DNA of 64,000 nt, taken from Cyprinodon diabolis (lineage: Eukaryota; Chordata; Actinopteri; Cyprinodontiformes; Cyprinodontidae). Both the position numbers and the translations under genes were made by a program. Shown here piece by piece: positions 48,232-62,131 of this stretch (position 1 is the stretch's first letter; every line of letters begins with the position of its first letter). The DNA lies in the NCBI GenBank assembly GCA_030533445.1, contig JARPUW010000271.1, positions 124,001 through 188,000 of the forward strand, in the 5' to 3' direction. A model generated the notes under the pieces. That model ran no database searches. It was not told the origin of the DNA and saw only the letters and a list, made by a program, of their open reading frames with translations.

Positions 48232-48762
48232 TATTGTGTGGGTCCAGAGATTTCAGTCTACAAACTGACCAAAAATGGTGACTCTAGCTATAAATATGTG
48301 GCCGTGAGGGCGAGTTTAAAATGTTTTTTTGTGTTTAAAAAACGCCTGCCTCACACTCTAGCTTTTCAGTTGCTCCACTCTAGCAGGCTGGATTTTGCTA
48401 AAACTTTGTGGCGCTTGAGGTCTGATTATACAAAAACCGTAGCAGTTATCAACATACCGTCTTCAGTTTTAAATAGACGAAGGATTTATCTACAAACTGA
48501 GCTTCAAACTGTTTTTCTAGGTGAATGTATGCCGACACAGTGAAGTGCTGTTTTTTATGCTTTTTTTTTCCTCTCCCCATTCATTTCCTATGGGATTTTT
48601 TTGCGACGTTTTCGCTAATAATTCGCAAACCTTCGGACTAATGAGAAAGTTTTATACAAGCACACATCACCCCATTGGTCCCGACGCGTGTGCCAACTTT
48701 GGGCCCGATCCGCCAAACCGTGCGGGACTAGTTACGCGCCGAAGTTTTGGGTATACGGGAGA

Positions 48763-48845
48763 ATTATAATAATAATAATAATACGCGGAATAAATATGTG
48801 CAATAGTAGTAGGTGGGCCATGCCTTCGGCATGTGGCCCCCCAAC
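48763..48845 (+). repeat. Hairpin minisatellite, unit 16, 1 copy
   Basis: A single copy starting at 48782 after a long AAT run, same form as unit 13. It lies about 540 bp after the deletion junction that truncated this unit. Confidence 0.93.
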
Positions 48846-49115
48846 TAGAAAATTTCTAAAGAAATTTTGAGGGGGGCCACCTACTGCCCGTCCGGGGAAC
48901 CGGGCCAATACCGTCCTGGCAAGTGACGTCGGGGCTCCCCAGACCAACTGCTTACGCCTTTGAGGGCTGCTGAGGGAAGGAAAGAGGGCAAGTTCATGGG
49001 CAAAGAGAGCTGTGTGCCACTTGTGCTGAAATCTGGGAAATAGACGTGCACAGCGTATGATGCACAAGGGTAATATGGGTTGTCCATATTGAAACACAGT
49101 GGGTAAAGCCCAGTT

Positions 49116-49353
49116 GGCGGGCTTCGCCCGCCTGCTAGGAGCCATCTCAGTGAAGAAAAAAATCACCAATGGCGGGCTCTGCCCGCCTTCTAAGAGCCAT
49201 TGCAGTGATGAAATCACCAATGGCGGGCTCCGCCCGCCTGCTAAGAGCCATTGCAGTGATGTAATCACCTTTGGCGGGCTCCGCCCGCCTGTTACCATTG
49301 GCGGGCTCCGCCCGCCTTCTAAGAGCCATTGCAGTGATGAAATCACCAATGGC
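49116..49353. repeat. GC stem-loop array, unit 16 (5 hairpins)
   Basis: Canonical 238 bp form. Confidence 0.92.
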
Positions 49354-52003
49354 AATGAGCAATATGCCAGAATGTATGAGTGTGTATAAGGAAGAGGCTT
49401 TTATTCTGTAGAGTCCTTGTAGTCTTATTTTGAAAGTCTATCATGAATGTGCATCAAAAGATGGGTCACGCCCAGCAGTGATATAGAATCCATTTCCAAA
49501 TGTTAAATCACTGGTTTTCCATGTTATTAGGTGAATAGTTGCTGTATTACAGAGTAAATGGGAGACTTTTATTGTGAAATTTGCTCTGGGGTGTGTTTTG
49601 AAAAGGTCACTAGAGTCTAATAAAAACAACCTGGAAGAGTTTGGGTCATAATGTTGAGCCATTTGCATCAATTAATGCATTACTATAATCTAGAGGCTTT
49701 TATTTTGTAGGGTCCCTGGAGTCTTATTTTGAAAGTCCAACAGAGTTGTGTTTATAGAAAATGTTCAGACCCGTCAATGATAGTTGATTACTTTCCAATC
49801 GTTAAATCACTCTTTTTCCATGTTATTAGGGCAGTAGATGAAGCGGAAATGGGAGGCTTTTATTTTGAAATTTGCTATAGGGTGTGTTTTAAACAGTCTC
49901 CTAGAGTCTATTCTCTAAAACGGGGTTGAGTTTGGGTCATAATGTTGAGCCATATAGGGCAATAAATATATGTAAAAAATATAGAGGCTTTTATTTTGTA
50001 GGGTCCCTGGAGTCTTATTTTGAAAGTCTATCAGTGCTGAGTGGCAAGGGAAGTGTCATGTACAGCAGTCATATAGTATCCATTTCCCAATGTTAAATCA
50101 GTCCTTTCACCCTCCATTAGATTAATATGTGCTGTTTAAAACAGCAGAGGTAAAATCTGTTTGAAGCTTGGTAACCTTGACAACGCTTAACGAGCCTCTC
50201 ACTGACACAGACAACAGCTGCACTCACTATTGGTTTCTTCTTCCCAGGCTTTTTTGTATGGGAAGAACGGCACCGAACAAACGACTACTGATCAAAAACC
50301 GTATGAGTTATTCAAAAAACATTTTCACCATGAGCATCAGCAATCCTTCGACTCCAACTATACCAACTTTGGTGTATGTGTGTCATTCAGAAAAATATTT
50401 ATGACGAGTTGAAAACACATAGTCTGATTCGTTTCTCTCCCATCTTCAGCTCAAAAAGAATAGAGAAAGGCTGAAACTCTCATCGACTTTAGGTTGGTCT
50501 GGAGGGTTTTTAAGGAAAAGTATTAATCCTACCGTAATTCCGAAGACATTGTGTGAGTCAAGAGGTTTCAGTCTACAAACTGACCAAAAATGGTGACTGT
50601 AGCTCCAAATATGTGGCCGTGAGGGCGAGAATAAGATGTTTGATCTTAAAAAAATGGCCGCCTCACACTAAGATTTCAGCAGCTGCACTCTAGCAGGCTG
50701 CTGCAGAAGCTAACTGTCAGCTAGCTTCCAGGTGCTTACCCTCCGAACAAACGACTGCTGAGCAAAAACCGTAAAAGATATCTGAAAAATTCTTTCAGTG
50801 AAAGCAACATCTATCCTTTGTCTCAGACTGGGGTAACCTTCATGTCTGTAGGTCTTTCACAACCCAAAACGAAGCACAAACAAAATGGTTGGCCCACCTG
50901 CTCCTCCCTTTGTTTGAACTGCAGGACCTCACTCTCACTCACCTTTTAGCTGCTAAAGCACCCCTCCGAACAAACGACTGCTGAGTAAAAACCGTAAAAG
51001 GTATCTGAAAAATTCTTTTTATCTAAGCGACAGCTATATCTTGTCTTCAATTGGAGTAACTTTCATGGCTGTAGGTCATCTACAAACTGAATGGGAAGAG
51101 AAAGAAAAAGAAAAAACGTTTCATCACACCTAAGCTTCTAATTGAGCTAGCTGCAGCAGGTCACTGTCACTCAGCTTTCAGGTGCTTAAAATGTCCTCCG
51201 AACAAACGACTGCTGAGCAAAAACCGTATGAGTTATTCAAAAAATTTTTTCACCGTGAGCGTCAGTCATCCTTCGACTCCAACTATGCCAACTTTGGTGT
51301 ATGTGTGTCATTCAGAAAAATATTTATGACGAGTTTAAAACACATAGTCTGAGTCGTTTTTCTCCCCTCTTCTGCTCCAAAACCAATGAAAAACGGCTCT
51401 GATTTTCATCGACTTTAGGTCGGTCTGGAGGGTTTTTAAGGAAAAGTATTAATCCTACCGTAATTCCGAAGATATTGTGTGGGTCCAGAGATTTCAGTCT
51501 ACAAACTGACCAAAAATGGTGACTCTAGCTATAAATATGTGGCCGTGAGGGCGAGTTTAAAAAGTTTTTTTGTGTTTAAAAAACGCCTGCCTCACACTCT
51601 AGCTTTTCAGTTGCTCCACTCTAGCAGGCTGGATTTTGCTAAAACTTTGTGGCGCTTGAGGTCTGATTATACAAAAACCGTAGCAGTTATCAACATACCG
51701 TCTTCAGTTTTAAATAGACGAAGGATTTATCTACAAACTGAGCTTCAAACTGTTTTTCTAGGTGAATGTATGGCGACACAGTGAAGTGCTGTTTTTTATG
51801 CTTTTTTTTTCCTCTCCCCATTCATTTCCTATGGGATTTTTTTGCGACGTTTTCGCTAATAATTCGCAAACCTTCGGACTAATGAGAAAGTTTTATACAA
51901 GCACACATCACCCCATTGGTCCCGACGCGTGTGCCAACTTTGGGCCCGATCCGCCAAACCGTGCGGGACTAGTTACGCGCCGAAGTTTTGGGTATACGGG
52001 AGA

Positions 52004-52146
52004 ATTATAATAATAATACGCGGAATAAATATGTGCAATAGTAGTAGGTGGGCCATGCCTTCGGCATGTGGCCCCCCAATAATACGCGGAATAAATATGT
52101 GCAATAGTAGTAGGTGGGCCATGCCTTCGGCATGTGGCCCCCCAAC
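52004..52146 (+). repeat. Hairpin minisatellite, unit 17, 2 copies
   Basis: Copies start at 52017 and 52083, 66 bp apart. The leading AAT run is the shortest among hairpin-bearing units. Confidence 0.93.
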
Positions 52147-52416
52147 TAGAAAATTTCTAAAGAAATTTTGAGGGGGGCCACCTACTGCCCGTCTTGGGAA
52201 CCGGGCCAATACGGCCCTGGCAAGTGACGTCGGGGCTCCCCAGACCAACTGCTTACGCCTTTGAGGGCTGCTGAGGGAAGGAAAGAGGGCAAGTTCATGG
52301 GCAAAGAGAGCTGTGTGCCACTTGTGCTGAAATCTGGGAAATAGACGTGCACAGCGTATGATGCACAAGGGTAATATGGGTTGTCCATATTGAAACACAG
52401 TGGGTAAAGCCCAGTT

Positions 52417-52654
52417 GGCGGGCTTCGCCCGCCTGCTAGGAGCCATCTCAGTGAAGAAAAAAATCACCAATGGCGGGCTCTGCCCGCCTTCTAAGAGCCA
52501 TTGCAGTGATGAAATCACCAATGGCGGGCTCCGCCCGCCTGCTAAGAGCCATTGCAGTGATGTAATCACCTTTGGCGGGCTCCGCCCGCCTGTTACCATT
52601 GGCGGGCTCCGCCCGCCTTCTAAGAGCCATTGCAGTGATGAAATCACCAAAGGC
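52417..52654. repeat. GC stem-loop array, unit 17 (5 hairpins)
   Basis: Canonical stems; final linker ends caaaggc instead of caatggc. Confidence 0.92.
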
Positions 52655-55306
52655 AATGAGCAATATGCCAGAATGTATGAGTGTGTATAAGGAAGAGGCT
52701 TTTATTCTGTAGAGTCCTTGTAGTCTTATTTTGAAAGTCTATCATGAATGTGCATCAAAAGATGGGTCACGCCCAGCAGTGATATAGAATCCATTTCCAA
52801 ATGTTAAATCACTGGTTTTCCATGTTATTAGGTGAATAGTTGCTGTATTACAGAGTAAATGGGAGACTTTTATTGTGAAATTTGCTCTGGGGTGTGTTTT
52901 GAAAAGGTCACTAGAGTCCAATAAAAACAACCTGGAAGAGTTTGGGTCATAATGTTGAGCCATTTGCATCAATTAATGCATTAGTATAATCTAGAGGCTT
53001 TTATTTTGTAGGGTCGCTGGAGTCTTATTTTGAAAGTCCAACAGAGTTGTGTTTATAGAAAATGTTCAGACCCGTCAATGATAGTTGATTACTTTCCAAT
53101 CGTTAAATCACTCTTTTTCCATGTTATTAGGGCAGTAGATGAAGCGGAAATGGGAGGCTTTTATTTTGAAATTTGCTATAGGGTGTGTTTTAAACAGTCT
53201 CCTAGAGTCTATTCTCTAAAACGGGATTGAGTTTGGGTCATAATGTTGAGCCATATAGGGCAATAAATATACGTAAAAAATATAGAGGCTTTTATTTTGT
53301 AGGGTCCCTGGAGTCTTATTTTGAAAGTCTATCAGTGCTGAGTGGCAAGGGAAGTGTCATGGACAGCAGTCATATAGTATCCATTTCCCAATGTTAAATC
53401 AGTCCTTTCACCCTCCATTAGATTAATATGTGCTGTTTAAAACAGCAGAGGTAAAATCTGTTTGAAGCTTGGTAACCTTGACAACGCTTAACGAGCCTCT
53501 CACTGACACAGACAACAGCTGCACTCACTATTGGTTTCTTCTTCCCAGGCTTTTTTGTATGGGAAGAACGGCACCGAACAAACGACTACTGATCAAAAAC
53601 CGTATGAGTTATTCAAAAAACATTTTCACCATGAGCATCAGCAATCCTTCGACTCCAACTATACCAACTTTGGTGTATGTGTGTCATTCAGAACAATATT
53701 TATGACGACTTGAAAACACATAGTCTGATTCGTTTCTCTCCCATCTTCAGCTCAAAAAGAATAGAGAAAGGCTGAAACTCTCATCGACTTTAGGTTGGTC
53801 TGGAGGGTTTTTAAGGAAAAGTATTAATCCTACCGTAATTCCGAAGACATTGTGTGAGTCCAGAGGTTTCAGTCTACAAACTGACCAAAAATGGTGACTG
53901 TAGCTCCAAATATGTGGCCGTGAGGGCGAGAATAAGATGTTTGATCTTAAAAAAATGGCCGCCTCATACTAAGATTTCAGCAGCTGCACTCTAGCAGGCT
54001 GCTGCAGAAGCTAACTGTCAGCTAGCTTCCAGGTGCTTACCCTCCGAACAAACGACTGCTGAGCAAAAACCGTAAAAGATATCTGAAAAATTCTTTCAGT
54101 GAAAGCAACATCTATCCTTTGTCTCAGACTGGGGTAACCTTCATGTCTGTAGGTCTTTCACAACCCAAAACGAAGCACAAACAAAATGGTTGGCCCACCT
54201 GCTCCTCCCTTTGTTTGAACTGCAGGACCTCACTCTCACTCACCTTTTAGCTGCTAAAGCACCCCTCCGAACAAACGACTGCTGAGTAAAAACCGTAAAA
54301 GGTATCTGAAAAATTCTTTTTATCTAAGCGACAGCTATATCTTGTCTTCAATTGGAGTAACTTTCATGGCTGTAGGTCATCTACAAACTGAACGGGAAGA
54401 GAAAGAAAAAGAAAAAACGTTTCATCACACCTAAGCTTCTAATTGAGCTAGCTGCAGCAGGTCACTGTCACTCAGCTTTCAGGTGCTTAAAATGTCCTCC
54501 GAACAAACGACTGCTGAGCAAAAACCGTATGAGTTATTCAAAAAATTTTTTCACCGTGAGCGTCAGTCATCCTTCGACTCCAACTATGCCAACTTTGGTG
54601 TATGTGTGTCATTCAGAAAAATATTTATGACGAGTTTAAAACACATAGTCGGATTCGTTTTTCTCCCCTCTTCTGCTCCAAAACCAATGAAAAACGGCTC
54701 TGATTTTCATCGACTTTAGGTCGGTCTGGAGGGTTTTTAAGGAAAAGTATTAATCCTACCGTAATTCCGAAGATATTGTGTGGGTCCAGAGATTTCAGTG
54801 TACAAACTGACCAAAAATGGTGACTCTAGCTATAAATCTGTGGCCGTGAGGGCGAGTTTAAAATGTTTTTTTGTGTTTAAAAAACGCCTGCCTCACACTC
54901 TAGCTTTTCAGTTGCTCCACTCTAGCAGGCTGGATTTTGCTAAAACTTTGTGGCGCTTGAGGTCTGATTATACAAAAACCGTAGCAGTTATCAACATACC
55001 GTCTTCAGTTTTAAATAGACGAAGGATTTATCTACAAACTGAGCTTCAAACTGTTTTTCTAGGTGAATGTATGGCGACACAGTGAAGTGCTGTTTTTTAT
55101 GCTTTTTTTTTCCTCTCCCCATTCATTTCCTATGGGATTTTTTTGCGACGTTTTCGCTAATAATTCGCAAACCTTCGGACTAATGAGAAAGTTTTATACA
55201 AGCACACATCACCCCATTGGTCCCGACGCGTGTGCCAACTTTGGGCCCGATCCGCCAAACCGTGCGGGACTAGTTACGCGCCGAAATTTTGGGTATACGG
55301 GAGAAT

Positions 55307-55329
55307 TATAATAATAATAATACGCGGAA
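55307..55329 (+). repeat. Hairpin minisatellite remnant, unit 18
   Basis: The AAT run is followed by tacgcggaactag. Only the first bases of the hairpin repeat remain and the stem-loop is gone. The break can be drawn as a deletion between the AA after gcgg and the AA after the C run, so it is an intermediate between full and empty states. Confidence 0.88.
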
Positions 55330-55600
55330 CTAGAAAATTTCTAAAGAAATTTTGAGGGGGGCCACCTACTGCCCGTCTGGGGAACCGGGCCAATACGGCC
55401 CTGGCAAGTGACGTCGGGGCTCCCCAGACCAACTGCTTACGCCTTTGAGGGCTGCTGAGGGAAGGAAAGAGGGCAAGTTCATGGGCAAAGAAAGCTGTGT
55501 GCCACTTGTGCTGAAATCTGGGAAATAGACGTGCACAGCGTATGATGCACAAGGGTAATATGGGTTGTCCATATTGAAACACAGTGGGTAAAGCCCAGTT

Positions 55601-55838
55601 GGCGGGCTTCGCCCGCCTGCTAGGAGCCATCTCAGTGAAGAAAAAAATCACCAATGGCGGGCTCTGCCCGCCTTCTAAGAGCCATTGCAGTGATGAAATC
55701 ACCAATGGCGGGCTCCGCCCGCCTGCTAAGAGCCATTGCAGTGATGTAATCACCTTTGGCGGGCTCCGCCCGCCTGTTACCATTGGCGGGCTCCGCCCGC
55801 CTTCTAAGAGCCATTGCAGTGATGAAATCACCAATGGC
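55601..55838. repeat. GC stem-loop array, unit 18 (5 hairpins)
   Basis: Canonical 238 bp form. Confidence 0.92.
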
Positions 55839-57113
55839 AATGAGCAATATGCCAGAATGTATGAGTGTGTATAAGGAAGAGGCTTTTATTCTGTAGAGTC
55901 CTTGTAGTCTTATTTTGAAAGTCTATCATGAATGTGCATCAAAAGATGGGTCACGCCCAGCAGTGATATAGAATCCATTTCCAAATGTTAAATCACTGGT
56001 TTTCCATGTTATTAGGTGAATAGTTGCTGTATTACAGAGTAAATGGGAGACTTTTATTGTGAAATTTGCTCTGGGTGTGTTTTGAAAAGGTCACTAGAGT
56101 CTAATAAAAACAACCTGGAAGAGTTTGGGTCATAATGTTGAGCCATTTGCATCAATTAATGCATTAGTATAATCTAGAGGCTTTTATTTTGTAGGGTCCC
56201 TGGAGTCTTATTTTGAAAGTCCAACAGAGTTGTGTTTATAGAAAATGTTCAGACCCGTCAATGATAGTTGATTACTTTCCAATCGTTAAATCACTCTTTT
56301 TCCATGTTATTAGGGCAGTAGATGAAGCGGAAATGGGAGGCTTTTATTTTGAAATTTGCTACAGGGTGTGTTTTAAACAGTCTCCTAGAGTCTATTCTCT
56401 AAAACGGGGTTGAGTTTGGGTCATAATGTTGAGCCATATAGGGCAATAAATATATGTAAAAAATATAGAGGCTTTTATTTTGTAGGGTCCCTGGAGTCTT
56501 ATTTTGAAAGTCTATCAGTGCTGAGTGGCAAGGGAAGTGTCATGGACAGCAGTCATATAGTATCCATTTCCCAATGTTAAATCAGTCCTTTCACCCTCCA
56601 TTAGATTAATATGTGCTGTTTAAAACAGCAGAGGTAAAATCTGTTTGAAGCTTGGTAACCTTGACAACGCTTAACGAGCCTCTCACTGACACAGACAACA
56701 GCTGCACTCACTATTGGTTTCTTCTTCCCAGGCTTTTTTGTATGGGAAGAACGGCACCGAACAAACGACTACTGATCAAAAACCGTATGAGTTATTCAAA
56801 AAACATTTTCACCATGAGCATCAGCAATCCTTCGACTCCAACTATACCAACTTTGGTGTATGTGTGTCATTCAGAAAAATATTTATGACGAGTTGAAAAC
56901 ACATAGTCTGATTCGTTTCTCTCCCATCTTCAGCTCAAAAAGAATAGAGAAAGGCTGAAACTCTCATCGACTTTAGGTTGGTCTGGACGGTTTTTAAGGA
57001 AAAGTATTAATCCTACCGTAATTCCGAAGACATTGTGTGAGTCCAGAGGTTTCAGTCTACAAACTGACCAAAAATGGTGACTGTAGCTCCAAATATGTGG
57101 CCGTGAGGGCGAG

Positions 57114-60100
57114 AATAAGATGTTTGATCTTAAAAGAATGGCCGCCTCACACTAAGATTTCAGCAGCTGCACTCTAGCAGGCTGCTGCAGAAGCTAACTG
57201 TCAGCTAGCTTCCAGGTGCTTACCCTCCGAACAAACGACTGCTGAGCAAAAACCGTAAAAGATATCTGAAAAATTCTTTCAGTGAAAGCAACATCTATCC
57301 TTTGTCTCAGACTGGGGTAACCTTCATGTCTGTAGGTCTTTCACAACCCAAAACGAAGCACAAACAAAATGGTTGGCCCGCCTGCTCCTCCCTTTGTTTG
57401 AACTGCAGGACCTCACTCTCACTCACCTTTTAGCTGCTAAAGCACCCCTCCGAACAAACGACTGCTGAGTAAAAACCGTAAAAGGTATCTGAAAAATTAT
57501 TTTTATCTAAGCGACAGCTATATCTTGTCTTCAATTGGAGTAACTTTCATGGCTGTAGGTCATCTACAACCTGAATGGGAATAGAAAGAAAAAGAAAAAA
57601 CGTTTTGTCACACCTGATCTTCTAATTGAGCTAGCTGCAGCAGGACACTCTCCCCCAGCTTTCAGCTGCTTAAAATGTCCTCCGAACAAACGACTGCTGA
57701 GCAAAAACCGTATGAGTTATTCAAAATATTTTTTCACCGTGAGCGTCAGCCATCCTTCGACTCCAACTATGCCAACTTTGGTGTATGTGTGTCATTCAGA
57801 AAAATATTTATGACGAGTTTAAAACACATAGTCTGATTCGTTTTTCTCCCCTCTTCTGCTCCAAAACCAATGAAAAACGGCTCTGATTTTCATCGACTTT
57901 AGGTCGGTCTGGAGGGTTTTTAAGGAAAAGTATTAATCCTACCGTAATTCCGAAGATATTGTGTGGGTCCAGAGATTTCAGTCTACAAACTGACCAAAAA
58001 TGGTGACTCTAGCTATAAATATGTGGCCGTGAGGGCGAGTTTAAAATGTTTTTTTGTGTTTAAAAAACGCCTGCCTCACACTCTAGCTTTTCAGTTGCTC
58101 CACTCTAGCAGGCTGGATTTTGCTAAAACTTTGTGGCGCTTGAGGTCTGATTATACAAAAACCGTAGCAGTTATCAACATACCGTCTTCAGTTTTAAATA
58201 GACGAAGGATTTATCTACAAACTGAGCTTCAAACTGTTTTTCTAGGTGAATGTATGGCGACACAGTGAAGTGCTGTTTTTTATGCTTTTTTTTTCCTCTC
58301 CCCATTCATTTCCTATGGGATTTTTTTGCGACGTTTTCGCTAATAATTCGCAAACCTTCGGACTAATGAGAAAGTTTTATACAAGCACACATCACCCCAT
58401 TGGTCCCGACGCGTGTGCCAACTTTGGGCCCGATCCGCCAAACCGTGCGGGACTAGTTACGTGCCGAAGTTTTGGGTATACGGGAGAATTATAATAATAA
58501 CTAGAAAATTTCTAAAGAAATTTTGAGGGGGGCCACCTACTGCCCGTCTGGGGAACCGGGCCAATACGGCCCTGGCAAGTGACGTCGGGGCTCCCCAGAC
58601 CAACTGCTTACGCCTTTGAGGGCTGCTGAGGGAAGGAAAGAGGGCAAGTTCATGGGCAAAGAGAGCTGTGTGCCACTTGTGCTGAAATCTGGGAAATAGA
58701 CGTGCACAGAGTATGATGCACAAGGGTAATATGGGTTGTCCATATTGAAACACAGTGGGTAAAGCCCAGTTGGCGGGCTTCGCCCGCCTGCTAGGAGCCA
58801 TCTCAGTGAAGAAAAAAATCACCAATGGCGGGCTCTGCCCGCCTTCTAAGAGCCATTGCAGTGATGAAATCACCAATGGCGGGCTCCGCCCGCCTGCTAA
58901 GAGCCATTGCAGTGATGTAATCACCTTTGGCGGGCTCCGCCCGCCTGTTACCATTGGCGGGCTCCGCCCGCCTTCTAAGAGCCATTGCAGTGATGAAATC
59001 ACCAATGGCAATGAGCAATATGCCAGAATGTATGAGTGTGTATAAGGAAGAGGCTTTTATTCTGTAGAGTCCTTGTAGTCTTATTTTGAAAGTCTATCAT
59101 GAATGTGCATCAAAAGATGGGTCACGCCCAGCAGTGATATAGAATCCATTTCCAAATGTTAAATCACTGGTTTTCCATGTTATTAGGTGAATAGTTGCTG
59201 TATTACAGAGTAAATGGGAGACTTTTATTGTGAAATTTGCTCTGGGGTGTGTTTTGAAAAGGTCACTAGAGTCTAATAAAAACAACCTGGAAGAGTTTGG
59301 GTCATAATGTTGAGCCATTTGCATCAATTAATGCATTACTATAATCTAGAGGCTTTTATTTTGTAGGGTCCCTGGAGTCTTATTTTGAAAGTCCAACAGA
59401 GTTGTGTTTATAGAAAATGTTCAGACCCGTCAATGATAGTTGATTACTTTCCAATCGTTAAATCACTCTTTTTCCATGTTATTAGGGCAGTAGATGAAGC
59501 GGAAATGGGAGGCTTTTATTTTGAAATTTGCTATAGGGTGTGTTTTAAACAGTCTCCTAGAGTCTATTCTCTAAAACGGGGTTGAGTTTGGGTCATAATG
59601 TTGAGCCATATAGAGCAATAAATATATGTAAAAAATATAGAGGCTTTTATTTTGTAGGGTCCCTGGAGTCTTATTTTGAAAGTCTATCAGTGCTGAGTGG
59701 CAAGGGAAGTGTCATGTACAGCAGTCATATAGTATCCATTTCCCAATGTTAAATCAGTCCTTTCACCCTCCATTAGATTAATATGTGCTGTTTAAAACAG
59801 CAGAGGTAAAATCTGTTTGAAGCTTGGTAACCTTGACAACGCTTAACGAGCCTCTCACTGACACAGACAACAGCTGCACTCACTATTGGTTTCTTCTTCC
59901 CAGGCTTTTTTGTATGGGAAGAACGGCACCGAACAAACGACTACTGATCAAAAACCGTATGAGTTATTCAAAAAACATTTTCACCATGAGCATCAGCAAT
60001 CCTTCGACTCCAACTATACCAACTTTGGTGTATGTGTGTCATTCAGAAAAATATTTATGACGAGTTGAAAACACATAGTCTGATTCGTTTTTCTCCCATC

Positions 60101-60285
60101 TTCAGCTCAAAAAGAATGGAGAAAGGCTGAAACTCTCATCCACTTTAGGTTGGTCTGGAGGGTTTTTAAGGCAAAGTATTAATCCTACCGTAATTCCGAA
60201 GACATTGTGTGAGTCCAGAGGTTTCAGTCTACAAACTGACCAAAAATGGTGACTGTAGCTCCAAATATGTGGCCGTGAGGGCGAG
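57114..60285 (+). repeat. Satellite unit 19 (3,172 bp; subtype B)
   Basis: Third copy of the unit 3 and unit 6 type, with the full marker set (ttaaaagaatgg, aaattatttttatc, acaacctgaatgg, gacactctcccccag, attactataatc, catgtacagc, aaggcaaag). Empty hairpin site with one extra AAT. Private changes are ggcccgcctgc near 57377 and gggaatagaaag near 57588. The CpG-to-TpG change at 58462 is shared with units 3 and 8. Confidence 0.97.
58772..59009. repeat. GC stem-loop array, unit 19 (5 hairpins)
   Basis: Canonical 238 bp form. Confidence 0.92.
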
Positions 60286-61656
60286 AATAAGATGTTTGAT
60301 CTTAAAAAATGGCCGCCTCACACTAAGATTTCAGCAGCTGCACTCTAGCAGGCTGCTGCAGAAGCTAACTGTCAGCTAGCTTCCAGGTGCTTACCCTCCG
60401 AACAAACGACTGCTGAGCAAAAACCGTAAAAGATATCTGAAAAATTCTTTCAGTGAAAGCAACATCTATCCTTTGTCTCAGACTGGGGTAACCTTCATGT
60501 CTGTAGGTCTTTCACAACCCAAAACGAAGCACAAACAAAATGGTTGGCCCACCTGCTCCTCCCTTTGTTTGAACTGCAGGACCTCACTCTCACTCACCTT
60601 TTAGCTGCTAAAGCACCCCTCCGAACAAACGACTGCTGAGTAAAAACCGTAAAAGGTATCTGAAAAATTCTTTTTATCTAAGCGACAGCTATATCTTGTC
60701 TTCAATTGGAGTAACTTTCATGGCTGTAGGTCATCTACAAACTGAATGGGAAGAGAAAGAAAAAGAAAAAACGTTTCATCACACCTAAGCTTCTAATTGA
60801 GCTAGCTGCAGCAGGTCACTGTCACTCAGCTTTCAGGTGCTTAAAATGTCCTCCGAACAAACGACTGCTGAGCAAAAACCGTATGAGTTATTCAAAAAAT
60901 TTTTTCACCGTGAGCGTCAGTCATCCTTCGACTCCAACTATGCCAACTTTGGTGTATGTGTGTCATTCAGAAAAATATTTATGACGAGTTTAAAACACAT
61001 AGTCGGATTCGTTTTTCTCCCCTCTTCTGCTCCAAAACCAATGAAAAACGGCTCTGATTTTCATCGACTTTAGGTCGGTCTGGAGGGTTTTTAAGGAAAA
61101 GTATTAATCCTACCGTAATTCCGAAGATATTGTGTGGGTCCAGAGATTTCAGTCTACAAACTGACCAAAAATGGTGACTCTAGCTATAAATATGTGGCCG
61201 TGAGGGCGAGTTTAAAATGTTTTTTTGTGTTTAAAAAACGCCTGCCTCACACTCTAGCTTTTCAGTTGCTCCACTCTAGCAGGCTGGATTTTGCTAAAAC
61301 TTTGTGGCGCTTGAGGTCTGATTATACAAAAACCGTAGCAGTTATCAACATACCGTCTTCAGTTTTAAATAGACGAAGGATTTATCTACAAACTGAGCTT
61401 CAAACTGTTTTTCTAGGTGAATGTATGCCGACACAGTGAAGTGCTGTTTTTTATGCTTTTTTTTTCCTCTCCCCATTCATTTCCTATGGGATTTTTTTGC
61501 GACGTTTTCGCTAATAATTCGCAAACCTTCGGACTAATGAGAAAGTTTTATACAAGCACACATCACCCCATTGGTCCCGACGCGTGTGCCAACTTTGGGC
61601 CCGATCCGCCAAACCGTGCGGGACTAGTTACGCGCCGAAGTTTTGGGTATACGGGA

Positions 61657-61861
61657 GAATTATAATAATAATAATACGCGGAATAAATATGTGCAATAGT
61701 AGTAGGTGGGCCATGCCTTCGGCATGTGGCCCCCCAATAATAATACGCGGAATAAATATGTGCAATAGTAGTAGGTGGGCCATGCCTTCGGCATGTGGCC
61801 CCCCAATAAATATGTGCAATAGTAGTAGGTGGGCCATGCCTTCGGCATGTGGCCCCCCAAC
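61657..61861 (+). repeat. Hairpin minisatellite, unit 20, 3 copies
   Basis: Copies start at 61675 and 61744 (69 bp). The third, from 61805, lacks 12 bp: its C run joins directly to aataaatatg, without the taatacgcgg part. This shows small deletions inside the cluster separate from copy-number change. Confidence 0.93.
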
Positions 61862-62131
61862 TAGAAAATTTCTAAAGAAATTTTGAGGGGGGCCACCTAC
61901 TGCCCGTCTGGGGAACCGGGCCAATACGGCCCTGGCAAGTGATGTCGGGGCTCCCCAGACCAACTGCTTATGCCTTTGAGGGCTGCTGAGGGAAGGAAAG
62001 AGGGCTAGGTCATGGGCAAAGAGAGCTGTGTGCCACCTGTGCTGAAATCTGGGTAATAGACGTGCACAGCGTATGATGCACAAGGGTAATATGGGTTGTC
62101 CATATTGAACCGCAGTGGGTAAAGCTCAGTT

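Larger units (their letters stand above)
48181..50629 (+). repeat. Satellite unit 16, 5'-truncated (2,449 bp)
   Basis: Lacks about the first 792 bp of the normal unit and starts inside module D2. The rest is normal, with one hairpin repeat, five GC hairpins and subtype B markers (ctctggggtgtg, attactataatc, catgtacagc). The inverted repeat after the hairpin site has three private changes (gtccgggga, ataccgtcctgg) that weaken both its outer and inner stems. D1 has gagtcaagagg near 50556. Confidence 0.95.
50630..53930 (+). repeat. Satellite unit 17 (3,301 bp; two hairpin repeats)
   Basis: Two hairpin repeats at exact 66 bp spacing. Private changes: ctgagtcgttt near 51350, ttaaaaagtttt near 51557, gtcttggga at about 52192 (weakening the inverted repeat as in units 9 and 15), accaaaggcaat near 52650, acgggattgag near 53221 and atatacgtaa near 53268. 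The D1 module has gaacaatatttatgacgac, as in units 1, 12 and 15. Confidence 0.97.
53931..57113 (+). repeat. Satellite unit 18 (3,183 bp; hairpin remnant)
   Basis: Holds a broken hairpin repeat reduced to its first bases (55307-55329). From gctacaggg (C at 56362) through tctggacgg it matches units 2 and 5 and opens the third copy of the multi-unit block. Private changes include cctcatactaag near 53966, tgaacgggaag near 54390, gtgtacaaactg near 54799 and ataaatctgtgg near 54837, which alters the TATA-like motif seen in other units. Confidence 0.97.
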
